From assembly GCA_905198125.1 (NCBI GenBank), contig CAJKBH010000018.1, positions 1-63,728 of the forward strand: a stretch of 63,728 nt of DNA. Reading direction: 5' to 3'. Under the pieces are notes generated by a model. It was not told the DNA's origin, searched no databases, and saw nothing but the letters and a program-made list of their open reading frames with translations. The translations under genes and the position numbers were made by a program. The stretch's first letter is position 1. Each line of letters begins with the position of its first letter. The stretch comes from an uncultured Porphyromonadaceae bacterium. Its GTDB lineage: Bacteria > Bacteroidota > Bacteroidia > Bacteroidales > Muribaculaceae. Below, piece after piece: positions 8,382 to 21,110 of the stretch.

Positions 8382-10058
8382 TTACCATCCTTCGTTCTGC
8401 TTGAGAACACCGTGTGACAGAGTGATCTGGTTGTAGGGAATCTGACAGAGACCCTTGGTGCGGATGATCTGAGCTCGGTCGTATGACAGCTGAACCTCGT
8501 TGCCGCCGTTCAGGACTGTTGCCGCGGAAGCGCAGACAGCATCAGCCATCACGTCGACACCCTGACGTAGAAGGTCCCAGTAGCGCACACCCTCGAACGC
8601 CAGTTCACGAGCGCGTTCCTCCATGATGTTCTGCTGGTTCAGGGCCAGATGGCCGAGTCCGGCGCGTGTGCGGACCTGGTCGAGGTAAGCGCTGCCGTTG
8701 CTGCTGCCCAATTCGGCTGCCATAAGGAGCACGTCGGCATAGCGCATTATAATCCATGTCTGGGCGTTCTGCGTCATGAAGTCACCCGTTCCGTCAGGAT
8801 TGGTGGCTGCCGACGAGTTGTTGCCGAACACCAACGGACAGTATTTCTTGTTGGAATAACCGGTGTATTCACGCCAGTCCTTGAGTGCATTAGCATAGTC
8901 AGCGCTGCCGGTCACACCTTCGCCTGCCAGGTCGATGGCCGAAGCTGTGCGACGTGTGTCGTTGGCTGTAAATAAGGAACTATAATATCTGGGAGATATT
9001 GTGGCGAGTCCCCAGCCCTTTCCGTAGGGGCTCGAGTTCAGGCCGCGCATGCCGATATTCACCAGCCAGCGGTTGGAGTCGTTGTTGCCGTTGTAGTCCT
9101 GGGTGGGGGTGAACATCTGGCAGAGAATCACCTCGCTGTTGGCGTCGCCGGCGTAGGTGGATTTCTCGGGATCCCAGCCGATTGCGCCGTCAGCCAGGGG
9201 CACCAGTGATGCCGCGGGCCACAGGTTCTTGAAGTCGGGAACCAGCTTGTAGCGGTCGGAGGCGATAATGTCCTCGCAGGCTGCCAGGGCGTCGGCCTTG
9301 GTGATGGTGGTGCCTTCGACGGTGACGGGGTCGCCGCCCATGTAACCGTTGTAGAACAGATATGCGCGTGCCAGGATGGCCTCGCAGGCATATTTGGTGA
9401 TGCGGCCGAAGCTGTCGGCCGATGTGTATGCGTCGGCGGGAATATTCTCCATCGCAAACTTCAGGTCGCTGAATATCACGGCATATACATCCTTGGGATC
9501 AGCCTGCTCGCGGTTTTCGTTGCTGGGCTCGGTGAACAACGGGATGTTGCCCCACAGACGCACCATGTCGAAGTACATGAACGCGCGGATGGCGCGGGCT
9601 TCGCCGAGTATCTGGTTCTTCTTGGCCTCGCTGCTCCAGTCCACGTTGTCCACCTGCGTGATCAGCGTGTTGCAGCGGAACAGACCTGCGTAGTACGACT
9701 TCCAGTCCTGCTCGAACATGTTCATCTCCGACGGGCCGGGGGCTGTGGAGAACTGGTCGACGTTCTGGGCGCCGAATCCGTCTGACATGCCGGAGCCTCC
9801 ATAGCATTCGTCGCTCATGATCGTTGAGGCTATCATGAAGGGATATGTGCCGGGTTGGGACGATATCTGACGCCAGCCGTCGTAGCACCCTATCAGGGCG
9901 CGCTCGGCCTGTGTTTCTGTCTTGTAATAGTTGTTTGAGTTCGGCTCTGTCTTGCTGACGGTATCCAGGAAGCTCTCCGCGCACGATGCCATGCCCAGGG
10001 CCGCTGCCGATACAAGTCCGAGACCCAAAATCTTATTTATATTTTTCATTTGTTTCAA
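8382..10058 (-). CDS. SusD/RagB-like nutrient-binding lipoprotein
   Basis: Outer-membrane lipoprotein of 558 residues that forms the lid over the SusC channel and binds oligosaccharide. The signal peptide ends in lipobox GMASC (Cys26). The mature protein begins ESFLDTVSKTEPN, typical of the family. TPR-like helical segments include AERALIGCYDGWRQI, EARAIRAFMYFDMVRLWGNIPLF and YACEAILARAYLFYNG. The C-terminal signature includes QTWIIMRYADVLLMAAE, LDQVRTRAGL, ARELAFEGVRYWDLLRQG and the terminal QNEGW. An alternative ATG three codons downstream (10049) gives the same signal peptide. It is separated from susC by 253 bp, mostly a palindromic MITE-like element; the ancestral gap would have been about 67 bp. 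Confidence 0.96.
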   Translation of the reverse strand: MKQMKNINKILGLGLVSAAALGMASCAESFLDTVSKTEPNSNNYYKTETQAERALIGCYDGWRQISSQPGTYPFMIASTIMSDECYGGSGMSDGFGAQNVDQFSTAPGPSEMNMFEQDWKSYYAGLFRCNTLITQVDNVDWSSEAKKNQILGEARAIRAFMYFDMVRLWGNIPLFTEPSNENREQADPKDVYAVIFSDLKFAMENIPADAYTSADSFGRITKYACEAILARAYLFYNGYMGGDPVTVEGTTITKADALAACEDIIASDRYKLVPDFKNLWPAASLVPLADGAIGWDPEKSTYAGDANSEVILCQMFTPTQDYNGNNDSNRWLVNIGMRGLNSSPYGKGWGLATISPRYYSSLFTANDTRRTASAIDLAGEGVTGSADYANALKDWREYTGYSNKKYCPLVFGNNSSAATNPDGTGDFMTQNAQTWIIMRYADVLLMAAELGSSNGSAYLDQVRTRAGLGHLALNQQNIMEERARELAFEGVRYWDLLRQGVDVMADAVCASAATVLNGGNEVQLSYDRAQIIRTKGLCQIPYNQITLSHGVLKQNEGW

Positions 10059-10125
10059 TTTTTTAAGCTTGTTTAGACCGGAGTTAAATATCCGTAAACT
10101 TCATTGTCGAATCTTAACGCGGGTC

Positions 10126-10314
10126 TTAGAAACTGTTTTAAATTTATTACGAATAATTTTTTATATGGATTCTTTCATGGCTTTTAAGAATCTTTTTGGC
10201 TGTTTTCGCCAAGTTTCGGCAGTCGCAACCGAAAGGTTTCTCCTTTCTCAACTTGCGAAAACATCTCAAAAATCTTCTCAAAATCCATTGAAAATAAATT
10301 TAAACAGTTTCTTA
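10126..10314. mobile_element. 183-bp palindromic MITE-like element with TTA target duplication
   Basis: The segment 10129-10311 is an imperfect palindrome along nearly its full length. The terminal inverted repeats are GAAACTGTTTTAAATTTAT on the left and ATAAATTTAAACAGTTTC on the right. It is flanked on both sides by the trinucleotide TTA (10126-10128 and 10312-10314). This is the pattern of a non-autonomous element moved by a transposase that duplicates a 3-bp TNA target, as some IS5-group (IS1031-like) transposases do; that assignment is inference. The right-hand TTA is the complement of the susC stop codon TAA, so the insertion landed on the stop and regenerated it. The small ORFs inside look incidental. 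No transposase of that kind is in the window. Confidence 0.8.
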
Positions 10315-13300
10315 GAAAGCAAGGTTGACACCGAACAGGTATGTACGCGAGCGGGGATAGAAACCGTTGTCGATACCCGACACCCAAGCCTGGGAACCGA
10401 AACCGATCTCCGGGTCCATGCCGTCGTACTTGGTGAATGTGGCCACGTTCTGCACCTGGAAGTAGAGGCGGCAGTTGCTCAGCCATTTCTTGTTGATGAG
10501 CGGAGCGAAGTTGTAGCCTAAGGTGATGTTGGAGATGCGGAAGAAGTCGCCGTTCTGGATGTATAGGTCGCTGAACTGCCAGTTGGTGTAGTCGGTGGTG
10601 ACGCGCGGAATCTTGTTGGAGGTTCCTTCGCCGGTCCAGCGGTCCAGGATGCGTGTGGTATAGTTTGCGTGGGCGTTGTCGACGCTGCGGTAGGACTGAA
10701 CCAGCTGGTTGCCTGCCACGCCGTTGCCAACGATGCCGAGGTCGAAGTTCTTCCAGTAGAGGTTGATGTTGACGCCGTATGTGAAGTCGGGAATGCCGTT
10801 GCCCAGGTCGGTCTTGTCCTCGTCGCTTATCTTGCCGTCATGGTTCAGATCCACGAACTTGACATCGCCGGGAGCCACGTTGTTCTGCAGTATACCGTTG
10901 CCGGCTGCGATCCAGTCGTCGATATCCTTCTGGTTCTGGAACAGACCGGCCGTCTTGTAGCCCCAGAAATAACCGATGGGATGACCGTTCTCGGCGCGGT
11001 AGAACTCGGCGGAGTTGTTGTAAAGCATACCGACGTCACCGTGGATGATACCGTCGCTGTTGGGTATGGCGCCCACGCGGTTCTTGTTCCATGCACAGTT
11101 GAAGCCGATGTTGTAGCTGAAGTCGTTGCCAACGGTGTCGTGCCAGTCGAGGTTCAGCTCTATACCGGTGTTCTTTACGTTACCGCCGTTGATGAAGGGA
11201 GCGTCCGTACCGGCAGTGGCCAGGATAGGAGCCACTACGAGCCAGTCCTTGGTGTTCTTCATGTAGAAGTCGAAGTTGATGCCGAAGCGGCTGTCGAACA
11301 GACGTGCGTCGAAACCGATGTTGGTCTGCTCGGAGGTCTCCCATGTCAGGTCCATGTTGCCCAGACGGCTGGGATATGCGCCCCAGTTGCTCTCGAGGAT
11401 GGTGGGGTAGCCGGTGTTGTACACGCCGTTCGGACCTAAGTACTGGCCGAACAGATAATGTGTGTTGGTCACCTTGATGGGGGAGATGTAACGGTAGTTG
11501 TCGATGTTCTGGTTACCTACGCGGCCCCAGCTGGCGCGGATCTTCAGGAAGCTCAGCCAGCTTGCCGCCGATTCCATGAATTTCTCGTTCGATATGTTCC
11601 ATCCCACGGATACGGAGGGGAACCAGCCGTGGCGGTGACCTTTGGCAAACTTGGAGCTGCCGTCGTTACGCAGCGTGAAGTTGATCATGTAACGCTCCTT
11701 CCAGTTCCAGCCGATACGACCGAAGTAGGAGACGGTGCGCGTCTTGTCGAAGGGATAGCCGGAAGCTGCCAGACCGTCGCCGGTGGAGGCTGCGGTGCCG
11801 TTGCTGACCCATGCGAAGGGCCATGTGTTGAAGCCTTCCTTAAGCGAGGCGTTGGAAGCACCCACGTATTCGCCGCGGAACTGCGATGCCTCCATACCTA
11901 TCATCACGTTGAAGGCGTGGTCCTTTATCTCCCAGTCGTAGCTGGCCGTATTGGTCCATGTCAGCGTCCATGAGTTGCTCATGTTCTGGTCCACCTTTTC
12001 CAGAGTGTTCTTGGAATAGGGGCTGAACTCGTATATGGGATTGAACGAACGCCAGTCGCTGCTGTTGTAGACGGCACCGAACACGGTGCGTATCTTCAGG
12101 CCCTGGATGGGCTGCAGCTGAACGTATGCGTTGCCGTTGAACGTTGCGTTCTTCGACTGGCGGTCGGTGTTGACCATCATGGCGCCGTAGGGGTTGCCGT
12201 CGTTGTTGTACCAGTCGGAGTTGGTGGTGCAGTTGTAGTTGCCCTCGGCGTCGTATATTGGCGCGAGAGGCGATGTGTTGAACGCACCGCGCAGGGTGTT
12301 GTTGTAGACGTTGCCGTCGCCGATGCTGGTGGACTTGCGGTAAACGAAAGCCACCTGCTCGCCGATGGTCAGGATGTCGCCGAACAGATGATGGTCGGAG
12401 TTGACGCGGAAGTTGTAGCGGTTGTAGTTCGATACCTTCGGACCGCCCACGATACCTTCCTGGTTCACATAGCCGGCGGATATGGCGTATGTGCTGGTCT
12501 TCGATCCGCCGCTTACACCTAAGTTATAGCTCTGGGTGATGGCGCCGTTGTGGAACATGGAGCCAAGCCAGTCGGTGTCGATCAGGTTGCCGTCGGCGTC
12601 ATAGATGCTCTTGAAGCTCGACCAGTCGTAGGGCTTGTCGCCGCTGTTGACCTGCTGCTCGTCCATGATGGTCATGTACTCGCGTGCGTTCAGCATCTTG
12701 GTGCTGTGGGCCACGTCCTGCCAGCCGCAATAGCCGTCGAAGGTAACCTTGGCCGTGCCTTCCTTACCGCTCTTGGTCGTGACGAGCACGACGCCGTTGG
12801 CGGCCTGCGCACCGTAGATGGCGGCGGAAGCTGCATCCTTGAGCACGTCGATGCTCTCGATGTCGTTAGGGTTCAGAGTGGAGATGTCACCGCCCACACC
12901 GTCTATAAGGTACAGAGGCGATGCGTTGCCTGTGGTGCCAAGACCGCGGATGCTGACCTTCATTCCGGCACCAGGCTGTCCGGATTCGGAACTGATCTGC
13001 ACGCCCGGCATCTGGCCCTGCATGGCCTGAAGCGGAGAGGTGGTATTCATCTTGGCAATCTCGTCACCCTTCACCTGCGATGTGGCGCCGGTCACCAACT
13101 TCTTCTTCTGTGTGCCGTAACCTACCACTACGACCTCGTCGAGCACGGAGCTGTTCTCCAGCAGGGCGACGTCGAGCTTGGAGCCGGTCACCTTGATTTC
13201 GCGGCTGTTCATGCCGACATAGCTGAAACGCAATGTCTGGCCCATTTCGGCATTGATGGTATAGTTACCGTCAATGTCGGTAGAGGCACCTGTGGTGGTG

Positions 13301-13479
13301 CCCACTACAAACACGGATGCCCCGATTAGCGGTTCGCCGTCCTGCGCCGACGTAACCGTACCGGTCACCTTGACAGGCGCGCCACTCATCATGCCGGCGC
13401 CGACCAACAGTGCGACGCCCGCCAGCAGTTGCCGGCCAAGTGTCTGCATCCAAGATTTTCTCTTGTTTGATTTTTCCAT
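10312..13479 (-). CDS. SusC-like TonB-dependent outer-membrane transporter
   Basis: TonB-dependent importer for oligosaccharides in the outer membrane, 1055 residues. The order is signal peptide, carboxypeptidase-like regulatory domain (VKVTGTVTSAQDGEPLIGASV, about 36-115), TonB box region (LDEVVVVGYGTQKKK), plug domain (MQGQMPGVQIS, SIRGLGTTGNASPLYLIDG, IDVLKDAASAAIYGAQAANG) and the C-terminal beta-barrel ending FGVNLAF with the family's terminal Phe. It pairs with SusD downstream and heads the operon. Its stop codon coincides with the target duplication of a MITE-like insertion. A promoter -7 element lies about 146 bp upstream and a hairpin sits in the leader. Confidence 0.97.
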   Translation of the reverse strand: MEKSNKRKSWMQTLGRQLLAGVALLVGAGMMSGAPVKVTGTVTSAQDGEPLIGASVFVVGTTTGASTDIDGNYTINAEMGQTLRFSYVGMNSREIKVTGSKLDVALLENSSVLDEVVVVGYGTQKKKLVTGATSQVKGDEIAKMNTTSPLQAMQGQMPGVQISSESGQPGAGMKVSIRGLGTTGNASPLYLIDGVGGDISTLNPNDIESIDVLKDAASAAIYGAQAANGVVLVTTKSGKEGTAKVTFDGYCGWQDVAHSTKMLNAREYMTIMDEQQVNSGDKPYDWSSFKSIYDADGNLIDTDWLGSMFHNGAITQSYNLGVSGGSKTSTYAISAGYVNQEGIVGGPKVSNYNRYNFRVNSDHHLFGDILTIGEQVAFVYRKSTSIGDGNVYNNTLRGAFNTSPLAPIYDAEGNYNCTTNSDWYNNDGNPYGAMMVNTDRQSKNATFNGNAYVQLQPIQGLKIRTVFGAVYNSSDWRSFNPIYEFSPYSKNTLEKVDQNMSNSWTLTWTNTASYDWEIKDHAFNVMIGMEASQFRGEYVGASNASLKEGFNTWPFAWVSNGTAASTGDGLAASGYPFDKTRTVSYFGRIGWNWKERYMINFTLRNDGSSKFAKGHRHGWFPSVSVGWNISNEKFMESAASWLSFLKIRASWGRVGNQNIDNYRYISPIKVTNTHYLFGQYLGPNGVYNTGYPTILESNWGAYPSRLGNMDLTWETSEQTNIGFDARLFDSRFGINFDFYMKNTKDWLVVAPILATAGTDAPFINGGNVKNTGIELNLDWHDTVGNDFSYNIGFNCAWNKNRVGAIPNSDGIIHGDVGMLYNNSAEFYRAENGHPIGYFWGYKTAGLFQNQKDIDDWIAAGNGILQNNVAPGDVKFVDLNHDGKISDEDKTDLGNGIPDFTYGVNINLYWKNFDLGIVGNGVAGNQLVQSYRSVDNAHANYTTRILDRWTGEGTSNKIPRVTTDYTNWQFSDLYIQNGDFFRISNITLGYNFAPLINKKWLSNCRLYFQVQNVATFTKYDGMDPEIGFGSQAWVSGIDNGFYPRSRTYLFGVNLAF

Positions 13480-13574
13480 TGGTATAATTGTTTTTAATAG
13501 TTTTTCATATAGTCAGTCCGTATGTCTTCCGTTAAGGTTTAGTTATGTCGAGTCATGGTAATAATCCGTCAGGA

Positions 13575-13599
13575 ATCCTGCGAAGGTCAGGCGCAGGAT
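13575..13599 (-). promoter_or_regulatory. Stem-loop in the susC 5' leader
   Basis: Perfect 8-bp stem ATCCTGCG/CGCAGGAT with a 9-nt loop, between the likely promoter and the susC start. Leaders of PUL susC genes in Bacteroides are known targets of RNA-level control, so a structured leader here may be regulatory. That role is inference. Confidence 0.45.
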
Positions 13600-13624
13600 G
13601 GAGGCGTCGGTGTTATTTCCGCTG

Positions 13625-13632
13625 CAAAATTA
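13625..13632 (-). promoter_or_regulatory. Bacteroidales -7 promoter element for the susC operon
   Basis: On the minus strand the sequence reads TTAATTTTGCAGC, a match to TAnnTTTG. The same extended word precedes the regulator and GH31 genes. No good -33 TTTG is seen at the usual spacing, consistent with an activator-dependent promoter. It implies a leader of roughly 140 nt. Confidence 0.6.
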
Positions 13633-13805
13633 ATATCCGTTCACATTTTTTCAGGGGAGTTAATGATTATAAGGCGTGAATGATTTGTTCCATCCTGACA
13701 TTTGTTGTAAATAAAAAGGGTATAAAATGATAAATGAATTCCATAACATGTTTTATAACATATTTAATAAATGGGCTGAAACCTCCGAAATAAGACAGGT
13801 TTTGT

Positions 13806-13813
13806 TAATTTTG
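13806..13813 (+). promoter_or_regulatory. Promoter -7 element for the hybrid regulator gene
   Basis: GTTAATTTTGCAATG contains TAATTTTG, the Bacteroidales -7 consensus, about 70 bp upstream of the chosen ATG at 13886. No convincing -33 box is visible. Confidence 0.6.
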
Positions 13814-13885
13814 CAATGAAATACACACCGGATGCATCAAGGAATGTTAAAAATTGCCTTGCCACTCGGAAAAGAGCCTGATTGC

Positions 13886-17890
<4,005 letters not shown>

Positions 17891-18000
17891 GTATGTTAAT
17901 TTAACAAATTATGCCTTATTGGGAAACATCGGGTGATGTATATTAACATCGTGTTAATAACCAGTCAACATATTTGATTGATTCGGGATAAATATTAAGT

Positions 18001-18008
18001 TAATTTTG
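18001..18008 (+). promoter_or_regulatory. Promoter -7 element for the GH31 gene
   Basis: TAATTTTGCAG matches the TAnnTTTG consensus, 138 bp upstream of the GH31 ATG. AACATATTT at 17967-17975 and the inverted repeat TTAACA-N3-TGTTAA at 17943-17957 lie just upstream, where an activator could bind. Confidence 0.6.
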
Positions 18009-18009
18009 C

Positions 18010-18130
18010 AGTGTCGGAACCGGATAGTTTCGGCACTGATTGTTTTGAACTGACAGTGAACCTTAACATACACATTTTACAGTCAACATAACACACATAC
18101 TTTACAGTCGACCTTAAAAGAACTAACACA
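18010..18130 (+). repeat. GH31 leader: hairpin and three 25-26 bp direct repeats
   Basis: A hairpin (AGTGTCGGAAC, 18010-18020, with GTTTCGGCACT, 18028-18038) is followed by three imperfect direct repeats, each starting with ACAGT at 18053, 18079 and 18104. Each reads ACAGT-N2-AC then an A/C-rich tail. They lie downstream of the -7 element, so they would be transcribed as leader RNA. Their role is unknown. Confidence 0.55.
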
Positions 18131-18145
18131 AAACATTCCCGATAG

Positions 18146-21028
18146 ATGAAAATAAATAATATCAACTTGCTTGCAGGCGTGCTGGTGATGGGATCGCTCC
18201 TCATTCCGGCATCGGTATGGGCAAAGAAGGCCGGCTACGAACGGCTGAAAGACGGTGTAGTGGTGACCGCACCCGACGCCAAGGTGCGCGTCCGCGTCAT
18301 CAACGACAAGATAATGCGCGTGTCCGCCACTCCCGAACAGGAGTTCAAGGCAGACTCCTCGCTTGTGGTGCTTCCTAAGTTCCAGGGCAACGCCAACAAC
18401 CCCCAGTTCACCGTGACCGAGAAGAAGGGCGTTGTGGAGGTTGCCACCAGCCGGATCAAGGCCGTGATCAACGAGAAGAACGGCCAGGTGAAGTTCTACG
18501 ACCACAACGGCAAGGAACTGCTGGTGGAGAATCAGAACGGCCGCACGTTCACTCCCCGCGTCACCGACGGAGTGAAGGGTTATAGCGTCCGGCAGACATG
18601 GGAGTCGCTGAATCCCGACGAGGGCATATACGGACTCGGTCAGCATCAGGCCAACGAGTTCAACTACAAGGACAAGAACGAGGAACTGTTCCAGTACAAC
18701 ACCAAGGTGTCCGTTCCGTTCGTGGTTTCCACCGACAACTACGGTCTGCTGTGGGACAGCTATTCGCTGTGCCGCTGGGGCAATCCCAACGACTACAGCC
18801 AGCTCGGCGAGGTGTTCAAGCTCTATAACAAGGAGGGTAAGGAAGGCACGCTGACCGGCACATACATCGACAAGGAAGGCAAGACGATGGTGCGTCAGGA
18901 ACCGAAGATTTATTTTGAGAATCTGATTCGCGGCGACCTGGCTCATGTCATCAACCTGCCCCAGAACTTCGACTATGCCGGCTCGAACGTGACTTACGAA
19001 GGTTACATCGAGCCGTCGGAGACCGGTCTCTACAAGTTCATCATGTATTATTCCGGCTATCAGACCATATACATCGACGGCAAGAAGGTGGTCGACACTC
19101 GCTGGCGCACGGCATGGAACCCGAACAGCTATAAGTTCCAGGTCAACCTGCAGGCCGGCAAGAAGGTGCCCGTCAAGATAGAGTGGGAGCCCAACGGATC
19201 GGTGGCATACTGCGGACTGCGCGTCTACGCACCCGTCAAGGACGGCGAGCAGCTGTCGTGGTGGGGCCAGATGCAGGACATGATAGACTATTACTTCATC
19301 TATGGCAAGGACATGGACGACATCATAGCCGGCTACCGCACGCTGACGGGCAAGGCCCCGATTATGCCGAACTGGGCCATGGGTTACTGGCAGAGCCGCG
19401 AGAAATACAACACCCGCGACGAGGTGTTGGGTACCGTAAGCGAATTCCGCAAGCGCAACATCCCCATTGACAACGTGGTGATCGACTGGCTGCACTGGAA
19501 GCAGGATTCGTGGGGAAGCCACGAGTTCGACAAGGAGCGTTTCCCCGATCCCAAGGGGATGGTAGACTCCATCCACGACATGAACGCACACGTGATGGTA
19601 TCGGTATGGCCCAAGTTCTACGTCACCACCGACCATTACAAGGAATTTGACAAAAACAGCTGGATGTACCAGGGTGCCGTACGTGATTCGATCCGCGACT
19701 GGGTAGGCCCCGGCTATCTCGGCAGCTTCTACGACGCATACAATCCCGACGCACGCAAGCTGTTCTGGAGTCAGATGAACGACCATTACATGCCCTTAGG
19801 CATCGACGCATGGTGGATGGACGCCAGCGAGCCCAACGTGCGCGACTGCATCGACATCGAATACCGCAAGGATCTGATGAATCCCACATACGCCGGCCCG
19901 GCCGACAAATACTTCAACGCATACGCGCTGATGAACGCCGAGGCCATCTACGACGGACAGCGCGGCGTGGATCCCGACAAGCGCGTGTTCCTGCTGACAC
20001 GTTCCGGTTTCTCAGGCCAGCAGCGGTACAGCACCGCCACCTGGAGCGGCGACATCGGCACACGCTGGGAGGACATGGAGGCGCAGATTGCCGCCGGACT
20101 TAACTTCGCCATGAGCGGCGTTCCCTACTGGACCATGGACATCGGCGGATTCTGCGTCGAGGACCGTTACGTGAAGGGTGCGGCCAAATACCTGGAGGCC
20201 GGCGAGGAGAACGACGACCTGAAGGAATGGCGTGAGCTCAACACACGCTGGTATCAGTTCGGAGCGTTCGCACCCCTGTTCCGCGCACACGGCCAGTGGC
20301 CCTTCCGCGAGGTCTACAACATCGCTCCCGAGGATCATCCAGCTTACAACAGCATCGTGAAATATACCAAGCTGCGCTACAACCTGATGCCTTACATCTA
20401 TTCGCTGGCCGGCAAGACATATTTCGACGACTACACCATCATGCGCCCGATGGTGATGGACTTCACCTCCGACCTGAACACGCGCAACCTGAAGGATCAG
20501 TACATGTTCGGTCCCGCCTTCCTGGTGGCTCCTGTCTACAAATACGGCGCACGCGACCGCGAGGTTTACTTCCCCGCCGGCGAGACCTGGTATGATTTCT
20601 ATACCGGCAAAGCCATCAAGGGTGGCCGGACGCTGAAGGTAGACGCTCCCTACGAGACGATGCCGCTGTTCGTACGCGGCGGTTCGATAGTACCTGCCGG
20701 CGGCGACATACAGTATGCCGCACAGAAAAGCGACGAACCCGTGACCATCGTGGTTTACGGCGGACGTGACGGCGACTTCACCATCTACGAGGACGAAGGC
20801 ACCAACTATAACTACGAGAAAGGTGCTTTCAGCAAGATACGTCTGGAATACAACGACAAGACCAACGAACTTACCATAGCCGACCGCGAGGGCAGCTTCC
20901 CCGGAATGCAGTCCGACCGCAAGTTCAACATCGTGAAGGTAGATGCCGCCCATCCCGTGGCAGACGCCATCAAGGCCAAGGGCAAGCTCGTGAACTACAA
21001 CGGTAGGAAAGCGGTCGTAAGGCTTTGA
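18146..21028 (+). CDS. GH31 alpha-xylosidase with PA14 insertion
   Basis: Exo-acting retaining glycoside hydrolase of 960 residues, predicted to remove alpha-1,6-xylose from the non-reducing end of xyloglucan oligosaccharides in the periplasm or at the surface. A signal peptide (MKINNINLLAGVLVMGSLLI) is followed by the GH31 N-terminal sandwich. A PA14 domain (about 265-370: YEGYIEPSETGLYKFIMYYS, TIYIDGKKVVD) is inserted before the catalytic barrel. The nucleophile is Asp559 in WWMDASEPN and the acid/base is Asp636 in WSGDIG. C-terminal sandwiches end KLVNYNGRKAVVRL. The PA14 insertion and the WWMDASEPN motif are typical of characterised xyloglucan alpha-xylosidases. It is 82 bp upstream of the GH2 gene and probably co-transcribed with it. 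Confidence 0.95.
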   Translation: MKINNINLLAGVLVMGSLLIPASVWAKKAGYERLKDGVVVTAPDAKVRVRVINDKIMRVSATPEQEFKADSSLVVLPKFQGNANNPQFTVTEKKGVVEVATSRIKAVINEKNGQVKFYDHNGKELLVENQNGRTFTPRVTDGVKGYSVRQTWESLNPDEGIYGLGQHQANEFNYKDKNEELFQYNTKVSVPFVVSTDNYGLLWDSYSLCRWGNPNDYSQLGEVFKLYNKEGKEGTLTGTYIDKEGKTMVRQEPKIYFENLIRGDLAHVINLPQNFDYAGSNVTYEGYIEPSETGLYKFIMYYSGYQTIYIDGKKVVDTRWRTAWNPNSYKFQVNLQAGKKVPVKIEWEPNGSVAYCGLRVYAPVKDGEQLSWWGQMQDMIDYYFIYGKDMDDIIAGYRTLTGKAPIMPNWAMGYWQSREKYNTRDEVLGTVSEFRKRNIPIDNVVIDWLHWKQDSWGSHEFDKERFPDPKGMVDSIHDMNAHVMVSVWPKFYVTTDHYKEFDKNSWMYQGAVRDSIRDWVGPGYLGSFYDAYNPDARKLFWSQMNDHYMPLGIDAWWMDASEPNVRDCIDIEYRKDLMNPTYAGPADKYFNAYALMNAEAIYDGQRGVDPDKRVFLLTRSGFSGQQRYSTATWSGDIGTRWEDMEAQIAAGLNFAMSGVPYWTMDIGGFCVEDRYVKGAAKYLEAGEENDDLKEWRELNTRWYQFGAFAPLFRAHGQWPFREVYNIAPEDHPAYNSIVKYTKLRYNLMPYIYSLAGKTYFDDYTIMRPMVMDFTSDLNTRNLKDQYMFGPAFLVAPVYKYGARDREVYFPAGETWYDFYTGKAIKGGRTLKVDAPYETMPLFVRGGSIVPAGGDIQYAAQKSDEPVTIVVYGGRDGDFTIYEDEGTNYNYEKGAFSKIRLEYNDKTNELTIADREGSFPGMQSDRKFNIVKVDAAHPVADAIKAKGKLVNYNGRKAVVRL

Positions 21029-21110
21029 CGGCCTCTTTCATTCCCGATACAATGACATAATACTGAAAGTGTATATTGGATAGTTAAGATTTAAAAACAC
21101 ACGTTTATTC

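Larger units (their letters stand above)
13480..13885. other. Divergent regulatory region between susC and the hybrid regulator
   Basis: This 406-bp AT-rich region carries the susC promoter and leader hairpin, the regulator promoter at 13806-13813, and two direct repeats at 13743-13753 (ATAACATGTTT) and 13755-13765 (ATAACATATTT). The AACATATT word recurs upstream of GH31, the 31.5-kb acetylesterase and the 45-kb ECF gene. These repeats are candidate binding sites for the hybrid regulator. No ORF here looks real. Confidence 0.5.

Noticed and set aside
10184..10486. 100-residue minus-strand ORF in and beside the MITE-like element
   Set aside because: It runs across the element into susC in another frame. 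A transposase would need far more length, and the palindrome explains the sequence better.
13832..13885. Upstream ATG for the hybrid regulator
   Set aside because: It puts 18 polar residues before a clean signal peptide that starts at 13886.
18083..19786. 567-residue minus-strand ORF
   Set aside because: It lies opposite GH31, which has intact catalytic motifs. It is a codon-bias shadow.
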